Part shown: one piece after another, positions 33,808-44,533 of the stretch
Numbering within the stretch: the stretch's first letter is position 1
How the letters are laid out: every line of letters begins with the position of its first letter
Assembly (NCBI GenBank): GCA_014529385.2
Contig: CM043950.1
Span: 72,758,435-72,822,434 of the forward strand
Reading direction: 5' to 3'
Source of the DNA: Adiantum capillus-veneris
Taxonomy: Eukaryota > Streptophyta > Polypodiopsida > Polypodiales > Pteridaceae
Length of the DNA stretch: 64,000 nucleotides
Made by a program: the position numbers and the translations under genes
Notes under the pieces: generated by a model
Told to the model about the DNA's origin: nothing
What the model saw: the letters and a program-made list of their open reading frames with translations, nothing else
Databases searched by the model: none

Positions 33808-33836
33808 GGTGGCAGGGCATTCAATGCCCTGCCACC
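33808..33836. repeat. 29-bp perfect palindrome, CACTA-B 3' side
   Basis: GGTGGCAGGGCATT, central C, AATGCCCTGCCACC. It sits between the last gene and the subterminal array; copies in A (11892-11920) and C (57832-57860) are degenerate. It could form a strong hairpin in RNA or be a protein site. Confidence 0.85.
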
Positions 33837-33846
33837 AAAAAAATAT

Positions 33847-34110
33847 TCTCTCAGGCGTCGCTATAAGCGTCGCTATTTATGGCTCTGTAGCGTCGCTATA
33901 TGCGTCGCTATACTCTTCTCTAAGAGCGTCGCTATCTGCGTCGCTATAGGCGTCGCTATGAGCGTCGCTATATAGCGACGTCTATAGCGATGCCTATAGC
34001 GACGCAGATAGCGACGCTCTCGTAGCGACGCTTTTAGCGACGGTTATAGCGACGCCGGGGGTTATAAAAACCCAGTGTATTTCCGTCGCTAAGAGCGTCA
34101 CAAGAGCACA
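33847..34110. repeat. subterminal AGCGACGC array, CACTA-B 3' side
   Basis: At least sixteen units in inverted halves meet at GCGTCGCTATATAGCGACGT (33962-33981). Confidence 0.85.
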
Positions 34111-34128
34111 CAACCTCTTGTAGTGAAT

Positions 34129-34567
34129 GACCCGACACACGCTACTGGAATGATATACACACACACTATGGGGCACCACTCGGCTTACACAAACCACCTG
34201 GCCGAGACAGGGAACACACCTGTGGAGTGAGAGGAGAGAGACTACCCATTTACCCACTCCACACAGAGAGACACACACACACACCCAAAAAACTCAGCTC
34301 AAAAGTGGAGAATTTCTGATGTTTAGATTCAATAGAGCTTGGGCCAACACCAATGGGGAAAATAGCTCACACAATATGGGTAAAATATGCCAGATACAAT
34401 CACAAATTGGAGCAGAAGCTTCGCTCATTGGAGAAACTTACACCGTCAAAACAACAGAAAAACAGCGAGGAATTGGAAAAATGGAGAGTGCCATTGCGTC
34501 TAGAACGGCTCAAAACCCCACTCTACAATGTCAAAGTGCTCAAATCCGACCTCGGATGAGCAGTTTA
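34129..34567 (-). repeat. G2 left LTR, middle piece
   Basis: Continues the LTR after CACTA-B (GACCCGACACACGC) up to GCAGTTTA, where E3 begins. Confidence 0.88.
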
Positions 34568-34753
34568 TGTTGACAGTGGAGCAAAGACGAGAGAAGAGAC
34601 ACCAGATATTGTTGACAGTGGAGCAAAGACGAGAGAAGAGACACCAGATATGACAACCCCAACTGTATCTACTGATCACACGAGATAGGTTTATATAGAG
34701 GGGACCAGATTGCAGGGCGCTATATATTGAGACACACTATATATAGCTCAACA
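34568..34753 (-). repeat. E3 3' LTR
   Basis: Its first 84 bp are two perfect copies of a 42-bp unit starting TGTTGACAGTGGAGCAAAGA. Confidence 0.9.
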
Positions 34754-34764
34754 CCCCCACTCAA
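34754..34764 (-). other. E3 polypurine tract
   Basis: Minus-strand GAGTGGGGGTG just before the 3' LTR. The adjoining internal text (GTGGGTTTTTCCCTTGA) is shared with E1 at about 47655. Confidence 0.75.
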
Positions 34765-35429
34765 ACGAAGGTCCCTTTCTGTGGATGAAAAAACCCTTGG
34801 GGGCTCAAGGGAAAAACCCACAGCTCTATATACACCTATCGTTATATTAAAAAATTGGAATTGTACATTTTCAATGTTTAATGGAGCTACATCACTCCAT
34901 AAATATACAATAGTGGCCATAAAGTCTAAAAAGACATAACTTATATATATAATTGAACGACTGTATATGCTTTGGTAGAGCATCTTCAATATCTGTGAGT
35001 CCCCCGTACGTACTCCTGGACTTGGTTCTAATTCTGTAAACAACATCAACTAAAGAAATATATCGAAACGTAAAGGTTAGAAATACAACATCACATTGTC
35101 CTTAGTGACGGTTCACAACGCTGCTCTTGAGATGACAAAGAAATAAACATTGTACTGATGTAGTCACATGTGCGCACAATCATACAGTGTCGACATAAAA
35201 TAAATGTGATGGAGCCCCACATGGTGTCATGTACCATGGGATCATGGAAATTCCATCGCTATAAGTTCTCAACACAAGTTATTATCAGCATGGTATGCCG
35301 TACCATGGCATTAGAGACGTTATTTTGGTGACAAATCATGTAGGTATCATAAATTCAAAGCTCTCAAAGTCATCATCACGATATCATATACGAACTTTCT
35401 ATGGCATCATGGAACTTGTCATGCCATCA

Positions 35430-35930
35430 ATAATGGAGCACCGAGCTCACGCTTGTACGAAAACTGTTCAATGGATAAAGGAGCACCGAGCTCACACTTG
35501 TACGGAAACTTATTCAAAATTGAATAAATAAAGGAGCACTGATCTCACTTCAATGAGACCGTGTTCATTGTAATCATCAGCACAGAGCTCATGGCATCAT
35601 GGTATTCACTATGGTATAAGAGATGCTTATAAAAACTTTGAAATAGGAATAATCATCATGGCTTTACGTACCATGGCATCGGGAGATGCTTTCAACAAAT
35701 GAAAACATTGAAATAGCAATAATCATCATGGCTTTACGGACCATGGCATCACAAAATTCCTTATGGAATTAGAGACGCTCAGAAAAACTTTGAAGTAGCA
35801 ATAATCATCATGGATTTACGTACCATGGCATTAGAAACATTTTCTTCAAATCAAATAAAAATTGTAAAATAGTAATCACCATCATGGCTTTACGTACTAT
35901 GACATCAGAGACGCTAGTTTTGTGCAAAAT
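35430..35930 (-). repeat. E3 internal tandem repeats
   Basis: GGAGCACCGAGCTCAC occurs near 35433 and 35480 (and 37758). From 35640 a unit of about 80-90 bp containing AATCATCATGGCTTTACG and ACCATGGCATC repeats four times. Confidence 0.75.
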
Positions 35931-38160
35931 CTGCAAAACCTCAAGACAATGATTAGTGAGTAGATAATGGCTCGGTAAATCTTGTCATCTCTACAACGAT
36001 GATTCAGATGAAAATTATCACACATGTTAGTATATGATCACATAAAGATGATCATGAAATAATGTGAAGTATGTTATGACAAATTGCAACGAGATCAATA
36101 GCAACAAATTACAAGAACTGATGCCCAAAAAATTGACAATAAAATAACAAAAACATCACTTTTTAAATTTTGACATAGAAGTGACGGAAGCAAGTCTATA
36201 ACGTTAGCATGGCTTTTAAAATTTTCACATAGAAGTGACAAAAGGAATCAAGATCGAGTCCTACTGATAGACGGAAGTGATGAACATTAATCAAGTGAAG
36301 AACCTAGTGATGATCTCGAAACATCATGAGCGATGGTTTTCAGCATGTCGACTCTTCTGATATCACTTCCTGAAAGCATTAATAACTGATAACATCCAAG
36401 ACCGCATCGACTAACCACGCGTTACAAGAGACAAAATATTCATAGTCCCCTCACTCGAACACTGGCCGCCTTGGTAGTAGTGTGAAAATATGAGTAGTCG
36501 AAAGGTCATAATAGAGCACGTTGCAGGAACTAAGCCACGCCTCGGATATCTCTAACGCTAAAGCAGCACTTATTTATGGTGCTAACATGCTGTTGGCAAA
36601 TCATGAGCTGCCAAATAAAGCGAGCAAGCAGCCAATCAGGCCGTTATGCGCACTCTAGAAAAACTGTCCAGTATAAACGTCTACATCGCTATACTCCTTA
36701 AAAGCGCCCACCATTCCACAACACTGTTTTCTGGCTCCCCAGAGATGATCTCAAGACAGATGTACTTGCCCACGCTTTTCACACTTTTAATATTTATTGC
36801 TACCATAAAATAAGCAAGATGGAGTGCTAATAATAGGCAGCACAAAGACAGAGATCGTGGAGTTAATAATAGGAAGCTTTATTGCTACCATAAAACAGGC
36901 TCAGCACAAAGATAGAGATCGCGGAGTTTGTCATAGCCAAGCGACTAGCTTGATATCCACACACGGATTACTCATAGTACCCTGATCTCTGAATTTCCTC
37001 CCATCATAACTGTCTCTATATCATATAAACTGTCGCGATGATGCTTAAAATAGCATAAAATTAAAAACAGAGTTCTATTCCGAACGTAGAAACTACTGCA
37101 GATGTTTTCTCTTGCAGACCTATGGACGTACGTAGGATAAACTGCCGAGACCCTGTATTGCATGCATAAGCGAAGGCCTTTCTCTTGGCGTAGGCCTATG
37201 GCCTTACGTAGGATAGATGAGAGAATTCCAGAGGAGATATGGGGCTCCAACACCCTCTTGCAACTATTGGCACACACAAACACATGCTTATGCTTCTCTT
37301 ATCGCTCATAAGTTTCAAACCCAAAAACCCAAAATAGAGAGCTTCTTGAATCTCATGCAATTCAAACGGAATATTTAACGATAATTTATACTTATCTTCA
37401 TGAGACCTAACATCTCCTCTTCATGGTCTTTGTGATCATGCGCTCCGCAGCTCTGAATGACATGCCCATAACAATGAAGCATTGAAGTATGATGTCATCA
37501 CACGTGCATAGTCTTCACATCATGAGTAGCATGTGTCCTTGCTTGGCTGCCAATCTCATGGCCGAGCGAGCTCAGAAAAAGGGCTCCCGATTCCACACCA
37601 TATTCCGCAAGGAGGATAGAACGCCTCCATCAAATGCCAGATTTTCCTTATGCCAATGTTGGCACACTTCTAGATCTTTTACATTCTACTGATCCTTATG
37701 TTGATCTATAGTTGCAAAGAAACCATGGAATCATGGAACTTGTCATGCCATCAATGATGGAGCACCGAGCTCACACTTGTACAGAAACTTTTCAATGGAT
37801 AAAGGAGCACTGAGCTCATATCTCAGTCATAACAAGAAATCTTGCACCAGTCTTTTCTCGCCAGCATAATTTGCAATGTCTAATGTACAGTCATAATTAG
37901 AGACACAGATGTGAAGCGTCTTCCATGCACAAGGAGTCATCAATTCCCCATAGATCGTCAGGATGAATACGATTTTCCAGCCTCGTGCCTTCATCAAGTT
38001 GGGATCCAAGGTCAGTGATGAAGAGACACAAAAAAAAAAAAAAAACTTGCCCTCCAATCCATGCGTCGATACCGAACCAGCCTTAAAGGAAGCCATGGAA
38101 AGAGCTGCGGAGCCAACCATGTAGCCATGAAGAAACCAAAAAATCCCACGCATGGATATT
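35931..38160. other. E3 internal, nothing firmly recognised
   Basis: No retroviral gene. The 108-codon minus frame at 37827-38153 lies just downstream of the PPR fragment and may be more captured sequence, but has no motif I can name. Confidence 0.4.
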
Positions 38161-38299
38161 TTCTTAAACTTGCTTTAGATAGATGCCCTCTTTGAATTTC
38201 GGGTAAGATTTAGGGTTTCCAACATAGGTTTTGTGAGTGAAGTTGAACAAATGGTTGTGCCTGCAATTGCTTCTTTGCGCTCTCTGTGTTGAACGGATG

Positions 38300-38747
38300 A
38301 TCATCTCAAGACCACATCCGATTCATAACCAGCACCAACAAAGGAAACATGTATTGCAGTGCCTACTTTAAGAGTTGATGCACATAGGTAAGCATCCAAA
38401 GCATAGAGAAAAGTAACTTTATCTGGTTTCAAACCTTGAAGCGTAAATGTTGAAATAGATCTAGAGCATCATGGCCACACCCATTCTGGGTGAATGTTGT
38501 CATCATTGCTTGGCAACACATCAAACACTTTCTTTGCGACGAATAGACTGCCACACCTGCCATACATAGTAATGAATGCATTTCCAACAACCTCGTCTTC
38601 ATCAAGATGGCACCTGTGAAGCAAATGATGAATGTATTTCCATGCTTCTAGCAGCAAAGATGTTGAGTAAGCATCCAAGATAGATGCGAAAGTGATCCAT
38701 CTCCATGTTCTGTACAAGTCGCTATCAATCTGGACACAAAGCTTCAA
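38300..38747 (-). pseudogene. captured pentatricopeptide-repeat (PPR) gene fragment
   Basis: The minus-strand frame from 38747 contains ITFASILDAYSTSLLLEAWK, then EVVGNAFITMYGRCGSLFVA and KKVFDVLPSND, the pattern of two consecutive PLS-type PPR repeats (family text resembles TFVSVLKAC, VGNALIDMYAKCGSLEDA, RKVFDEMPERD). After a stop and shift near 38470 a further repeat follows in another frame: GLKPDKVTFLYALDAYLCAS, then GTAIHVSFVGAGYESDVVLR. PPR proteins are organellar RNA-binding proteins, numerous in land plants. The fragment lies inside LTR element E3, on its coding strand, so it was most likely picked up by the retroelement. Confidence 0.8.
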
Positions 38748-38760
38748 AAACCTTCACAAG

Positions 38761-39318
38761 AAGGGGTTTAAAACCTGCACACGAAGGTTCAAAAGATTGA
38801 ACACGAAGTATTAAAAGAGGTGCGCATCTGATAAAACTTGCACACGAAGGCAAGCAAGCGTGTAAAGGAAACCTTAGAAGCTAGCCATAAAAAAGACCTT
38901 TGGCAGCATGCGCTTTTTCATGCGCTTGTTAAGAGACCTGCGCACCCAGCCATAAAAAGACTTCGAGAAAAGCATAATGAACTGGAGATGACCCAGCGCA
39001 TGAGGAGACCTGCACACGTAGATCTTGGTTTTGGAAACACGTTTTCTGCGCAGAAATTAGTTAAAAATTTGTCGAGAGGAAGTTTGACCCCGTTTATTCC
39101 ATGAAATTCACTCCATGAAACTTAGTTCTGAGTCTCGTGCATGTTTGCTATGACCTGCGTTTTGCATAGAACTGGGTTGAAGACATCGCTCTTCCAAACC
39201 CTAATTCGGATTTTGTTTTTGTTCTTCATGACCCCAATACACTAATTCCATCACCCATGAAATCACCCATGCAAGCTTGATGAAGAGAGAATGAGAGAGC
39301 ACCATAAGCGAACACCTG
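38761..39318. other. E3 leader region, nothing recognised
   Basis: CACACGAAGG phrases recur near 38776 and 38841. No coding motif. Confidence 0.4.
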
Positions 39319-39329
39319 CTCTGATACTA

Positions 39330-39515
39330 TGTTGACAGTGGAGCAAAGACGAGAGAAGAGACACCAGATATTGTTGACAGTGGAGCAAAGACGAGATAAG
39401 AGACACCAGATATGACAACCCCAACTGTATCTACTGATCACACGAGACAAGTTTATATAGAGGGGACCAGATTGCAGGGCGTTTTATATACAGACACACT
39501 ATATATAGCTCAACA
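39330..39515 (-). repeat. E3 5' LTR
   Basis: Carries the same 42-bp duplication as the 3' LTR, so the duplication predates this insertion. The primer-binding site adjoins at 39319-39329. Confidence 0.9.
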
Positions 39516-39520
39516 GTTTA

Positions 39521-40181
39521 GGACCAAAAGAGGCTCCAAAAACAGCAAGAAAACAGTTGCGGCTGTTACTCCTCTTCTCTCCACTCTTTTTCTGGTCTTC
39601 TCTCTGTTTTTTCAGTTCCCACACTTAGCTTTATTACTTGGGCACCCTTGGCCTTTTAGTTGACCTCAAACGGACCCCGAACAGGCTAAAAACTGACCTC
39701 GCAATGCATAGTTAACACCCTACTGCATCCATACGTACACGTGGCACTCAGCGTTTTCCAATAATGCATCCCGCAACCACGTGAAGTACCCCCAAAGATG
39801 GTCCTCGTGATGAACTTTTTGCCTAATTATCAAAAGAAAACACCCACATCGCGTCTGTACTTATCCACGTGCAAGTCTTGACCCCATTCGACCTCCTGAC
39901 ACCACTAGATGCCATCTGACGCATCTTCTTACCTCATGTCGTCGGCCCGCGGATAGCTTCAGTGAGAAGTTTTACGCGCTATCAACTCCTCATTATTGTA
40001 AAAAAAAAATACTAGTACTGGTAATAGTAAAAATCGATACACTATGTACATGTTGTCCTACCTGTACACATGTGGGCCCCACATAACCACCTGGCTCTGG
40101 AAAATGGGCAATTCTTTATTTGATGCACCATGCATGTGTATGTACATATGCATAATCTCTTGCTCCAAATAACTCTTGATA
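39521..40181 (-). repeat. G2 left LTR, last piece
   Basis: Resumes with GGACCAAAAGAGGCTCC after E3 and ends CTCTTGATA, a variant of the family end TGACA. Confidence 0.85.
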
Positions 40182-40209
40182 TAATTGGCCCATCCCCTAG
40201 CCTGCTAGA

Positions 40210-42400
40210 TTATTCATGATCAACATCAACAAAAAGAGATATGAGGCTCGCCGCATCACACGTCTCCTCGTCCTTCACCAACACTGCTTGATCCACAGAA
40301 ACCTCATCTTGCTCCACCATCATTAACCTGGCATGATACAATTTAAGACGCAAACCATTTACCCTTGACTTATGTAGAATTCCATCCAGGTTAGCCAACT
40401 GATATGTACCATTCGTAAAACACTCCACTACCTTGAATGGGCCTTCTTACTTAACTTGAAACTTCTTTTGGAAGGTGTTGTCCAGCTTACTGTTGTACCA
40501 CAAAACCAAATCATGCTTCTTGATACCCTTACTTTTGGCTTTTCATTTATCTTTTCCAAAGCCTTATCCTGGATTTTCCCATAATGCTCCAATGCACTCA
40601 TCCTATCCAGCTGAACCTCTTGTAACTGTAAGAGCCTCTCTTTGAATGCATCACTAGGCGGCCCAAGAAACTTCTCTAGCATCTTCACTGCAGGCAACTC
40701 TACTTCCACAGGCAATAGTACCTCCTTTGCATACACCAAATGAAATGGAGTAAACCGTGTACCTGTCTTCACCAAAGTACGGTAAGCCCATAATGCACTA
40801 GGCAATTCAAAATCCCAATTCTTTCCTTGGTGCTCTGTCACTTTCGAAAGAATTTGTACAACTCACCATTGAACTTTTCATTTAAGCCATTACATTGCGG
40901 GTAATAAGGAGTGGTATGATGGTGCCTAATCTTCATCTTTGCACATAAAAAGTCTAGTAGTTTAGCTCTAAATCCTAGCCCCTTATCTGAAAGTAGCTCC
41001 AATGGCACCCCAAACTTGCAACATATTTTATCATACACAAATTTTGCCACATCCTTTACAGTGATCTGCTTTACTGCTATAGCCTCTGCCCATCTAGAGA
41101 GATAGTCCACTGTAGTCAAAATATAGCTTTTGCCACTGCTTGTGATAGGTAACGGGCCTATTGCATCAATCCCCCACTTTTCAAACACATCAAATGCTCT
41201 GGCTTCAACACTCTCTTCCCAAATGATTGACACCTATTGCAAGACCTACACCAATGGTGAACATCCTTGTGCAAACTAGGCCATACATACGTACCCCTCT
41301 TGCAAGATCTTATGCAAGGTGATCTTTAGAGCAAAATGGCCGCCACATGCACCTTCATGATTCTCTTCCAACACTCTATAAAGCTCCTCTCGCCAAGGTA
41401 CACGTCTCAATACGAGCTCAACCCCTTTCATGTACAAGACATCACCAATCAATTTGTACCTGTATGCTCTACGCACAAAACCATACTTCTTAGACTTCGA
41501 AATGTCCTTTGGAATGATTCCTATTAACAAAAACTCCTCTTCTTGAGCCAAACTTTCCCGCCCATGATAAAGAGGTAAATTGGTCCTCAACACAAATAGC
41601 TCCCCAATCATGCTTTGAGATGCTTCATGTGCCTCTCCATTTAGAGCACGTGCAATGTGTCTGATGCTCCATGCTTCAAACTTTTTTAACAGGCCTTCAA
41701 TTCTGAAACACATTTCCTTCAATGAGCTATTCTTTCTCTTCCACACACCCAACACTTGCTTCACAACTAATAAGGCATCACCTTTTATGCTCAACCTTCT
41801 AACCCCATGATTCAAAAAAATGTGTAATCCAGCTTCCAAAGTAGCATATTTAGCCTCATTGTTACTATATATATGCACATCCAATTAGAACCCTCGCTTG
41901 CATACTAACTTCTCCTCTGGATCATAAAGTGATATACCCCCTGAAGCCACATCATGGCTCTTTCTGTATGAACCATCAAAGAACAAAACATGTGCATTGC
42001 TGATCTGTAGCACTTCTTCGACTACCTTTCTCACCACCTCTTCCTTAACAAGAAGGGGATTCTCCTTGTAAGTCAACAAATCAGCTAGGGTATCTCTTGT
42101 ACTCTCTTCCACTAAAAAAGAGAACTCAAACTCTTGCAGCTCAATTACCCATTTCTTCACCACATTTGACATGTTAGTGCCATTAATTAACTGTGGCAAA
42201 AAGCATAACTCATCAAGAAAACAAAAGGTCGTGGTAGCAAGTAATGACAAAATCGTCGGCAAGCAAATATTACACTGGCCATCACTAGCTCAACTTCAAA
42301 GAATTTTCTCTCTGCTACTAACTTCACTCGGCATGCACAATACAGTGGTCTCATTTAATGGCTGCCCTTCCCCTTTTGCAATAGCATGGCTCCAATGCTG
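40210..42400 (-). pseudogene. G2 pol remnant: RNase H, archaeal RNase H, integrase
   Basis: Frames at 40210-40428, 40428-40841, 40838-41233, 41276-41884 and 41885-42262 are one pol gene broken by stops and indels. They match G1 residue for residue: LFFDGSYRKSHDVASGG (second RNase H), HEGACGGHFALKITLH (integrase zinc region), WGIDAIGPLPITSSGKSYIL and LLSDKGLGF (core), and NGLNEKFNGEL with the catalytic Glu. Around 41200-41215 a short deletion joins FEKWGID-coding text to the zinc finger. Everything upstream, from RT to gag, is absent. Confidence 0.88.
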
Positions 42401-42428
42401 ATGGATTTAGATAAAATTCTTTCTCCCA

Positions 42429-43288
42429 CAATATGGGTAAAATATGCCAGATACAATCACAAATTAGAGCAGAAGCTTCGCTCATAGGAGAAACTTACAC
42501 AGCCAACATAGCAAAAAAACAGTAAGAAATTTGGCAAAATGGGCAGTGTCATCGCGTCCAAAACGGCCCACAACCCCAGTCTACAATGTGAAAGTGCTCA
42601 AATCCGACCTCGGATGAGCAGTTTAGGACCAAAACAGGCTCCAAAAACAGAAATAACATAGTTGCAGCTGTTCCTCCTCTTCTCGCAACTCTTTTTCTGG
42701 TCTTCTCTCTATTTTTTCAGTTCCCACACTTAGCTTTATTACTTGGGCACCCTTGGCCTTTTAGTTGACCTCAAACGGACCCTGAATTGGCTAAAAATTG
42801 ACCTCGCAGTGCATAGTTGTCACCCTGCTGCATCCATGCGCACACCTGGCACTCAACCTTTTTTCAATAATGCATCCCGCAACCATGTGAAGTGGCCCCA
42901 AAATATGTTCCTCATGATGAAAGTTTTGCATAATTATCACAAGAAAACACCCACGTCGTGTCTGTACTTATCCACGTGCAAGTCTTGACCCCATTCGACC
43001 TCCTGACGCCACTGGATGCCATCTGACGAATCTACTTACCTCATGTCGTCGGCCCGCGGATAGCTTCCTCGAGAAGTTTTACATGCTACCAACTCCTCAT
43101 TATTGTAGAAAAAACATACTGGTACTGGTAATAGTGAAAATCGATACACTATGTACATGTTGTCCTACCTGTACACATGTGGGCCCCACGTAACCACCTG
43201 GCTCTGGAAAATGGGCAATTCTTTATTTGATGCACCATGCATGTGTATGTACAGATGCACAATCCCTTGCTCCAAAAAACTCTTGACA
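42429..43288 (-). repeat. G2 right LTR, truncated
   Basis: Starts at CACAATATGGGTAAAATATG, about 270 bases into the family LTR, fused to pol text TTTCTCCCA at about 42425. Confidence 0.85.
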
Positions 43289-43446
43289 ACGTCTTTCACA
43301 TCTTTGGACGTTCCTTGAGCATCCTTCTTGCGTTTATCATTGATAGAACGCAGTCCTCATATTTCTCTGATTCTCAATTGCGGCCTTCATCATATATGGT
43401 GTGCAAATTCTGCGATCTTATCTTATACGTCTTCTCACAACAAGAT

Positions 43447-44043
43447 ATGGCTATGACTATTCTCGTCAATGGCTTTCCTTCTGGCCAGCGTTCTGCTCGT
43501 CCTTTCCAAGGCCAAGGATTTCTAGGCTGGAAAGCAAAGATGTTGTTTATTTTTGAAGGCGATGAACTCTCTGATGTTGTTCTTGGAAATCCTGTTTGTC
43601 CACCTCAGCCTGTTGATACGGACAATGATAACGTGTTTATCACTGAAGCACCTATATTTGAAGATTGAAATGTTGCCTATACAGATTGGCAACGACGTGA
43701 TAAAGCAGATCGTCGATATATTCTTTCTGCTCTTACTGATTCCCTTTTGCTTGATATGTATGAACTTCCTACTTCCCACGACGTATGGAAGTACCTTATT
43801 GCAAAATTTCAGAAGAAATATGTTATAGAAATACTTTATTTGAGAGGGTTGCTTAATAAGTTACAATATGAAGTTGGTACTGCCATGACGGGACATATTG
43901 AATCTTTCAAATCTATTATTAATCAACTTGCTGCTACCGGTGATCCTGTTCCACAAAAGCAACTGATTACACTTCTCCTTGATACAGTGAAGGAATCTTC
44001 TTATGATAACATTGTTACTATTCTCTCTAATAAAGATGGTTGA
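43447..44043 (+). pseudogene. E2 copia gag (UBN2-type)
   Basis: One frame, MAMTILVNGFPSGQRS to DNIVTILSNKDG, interrupted only by a TGA at 43666. Landmarks: FLGWKAKMLFIFEGDEL, LPTSHDVWKYLIAKFQKKY, LLNKLQYEVGTAMTGHIESF, the usual layout of plant copia gag. A frameshift at 44043 separates it from the zinc knuckles. Confidence 0.85.
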
Positions 44044-44152
44044 TTTCGACCAAGCGTGCATGTCTTTAATTAAATACTCTCAACGTTAAGAACGTCTTAA
44101 TGCTGGTCACGATAAAGCTATGATTTCATAAGAGGAGACTGAGTCACAACAG

Positions 44153-44467
44153 ATGGAACGTGCTTTTTATGCTCAAAGGCGTCCATTTCAACGAGGAAAC
44201 CGCAGAGGTAGCCATCGCGGTAATATTTTCTCTCGTCTCAAATTTCCTAATAAGCAATGTTCTTACTGCAACAAAAATGGCCATACTGAAGATGATTGTT
44301 GGGCACGTCAATATGATGAAGAACACAATATTACCACGAAACAACCACGTTTATCTAGAGACTCTTCTTCTTCTTCTTGTGAATATTGTGGAAGATCTGA
44401 TCATCCCACTCATATGTGCTATAAGCGTCGATTCGACACAGATCGTAATAGAACATATGCTACTTAA
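44153..44467 (+). pseudogene. E2 gag zinc-knuckle region
   Basis: Two CCHC-type clusters, CSYCNKNGHTEDDC and CEYCGRSDHPTHMC, follow an Arg-rich stretch. Plant copia gag usually has one knuckle, so a second is notable. Confidence 0.8.
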
Positions 44468-44533
44468 CATCGAAACAACATTATACCAGAAACAAGCTGC
44501 GTCCTATGTTCAATTGCTCCCGACATAATACTT

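Larger units (their letters stand above)
27393..34125 (+). mobile_element. CACTA-B: most complete En/Spm-type copy
   Basis: Inverted termini CACTACAAGAGG at 27393-27404 and 34114-34125. Perfect AAT duplication at 27390-27392 and 34126-34128. Removing the 6,733-bp element restores CTCTATAATGACCCGAC as in the G1 LTRs. Plus-strand genes: five-exon TNP2 (29110-31903) and three-exon Transposase_24-type gene (32176-33489). TNP2 has two nonsense codons and an internal deletion, so B is non-autonomous as it stands. Confidence 0.94.
34568..39515 (-). mobile_element. E3: non-autonomous short-LTR retrotransposon with captured PPR fragment
   Basis: Identical-length LTRs (34568-34753 and 39330-39515, 186 bp each) start TGTTGACAGTGG and end GCTCAACA. 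Perfect GTTTA duplication at 34563-34567 and 39516-39520. The primer site (reverse complement of 39319-39329, TAGTATCAGAG) abuts the right LTR and the purine tract GAGTGGGGGTG abuts the left one, so it reads on the minus strand. The 4.6-kb interior has no retroviral gene but contains a PPR gene fragment. About 100 bp next to the purine tract matches the same region of E1, so the two are related. About seven substitutions separate the LTRs. Confidence 0.92.
27355..43288 (-). mobile_element. G2: truncated Tat-type Ty3 element, host of CACTA-B and E3
   Basis: Same family as G1. Ends TGTGAGCGGG and CTCTTGACA are flanked by ACGT at 27351-27354 and 43289-43292. The left LTR is broken into 27355-27392, 34129-34567 and 39521-40181 by CACTA-B and E3. 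Internal sequence 40182-42425 keeps only integrase, the second RNase H and part of the first. At about 42425-42430 pol text is joined directly to the middle of the right LTR, so gag, protease, RT and the first part of that LTR are deleted. Confidence 0.9.

Noticed and set aside
27355-34125. CACTA-B as part of a larger composite with the adjacent LTR text
   Set aside because: The AAT duplication and the intact LTR text in G1 show a simple insertion into the G2 LTR.
35640-35930. CRISPR-like repeat pattern
   Set aside because: Repeats are degenerate, the spacers are themselves repeats, and the context is a plant retrotransposon interior.
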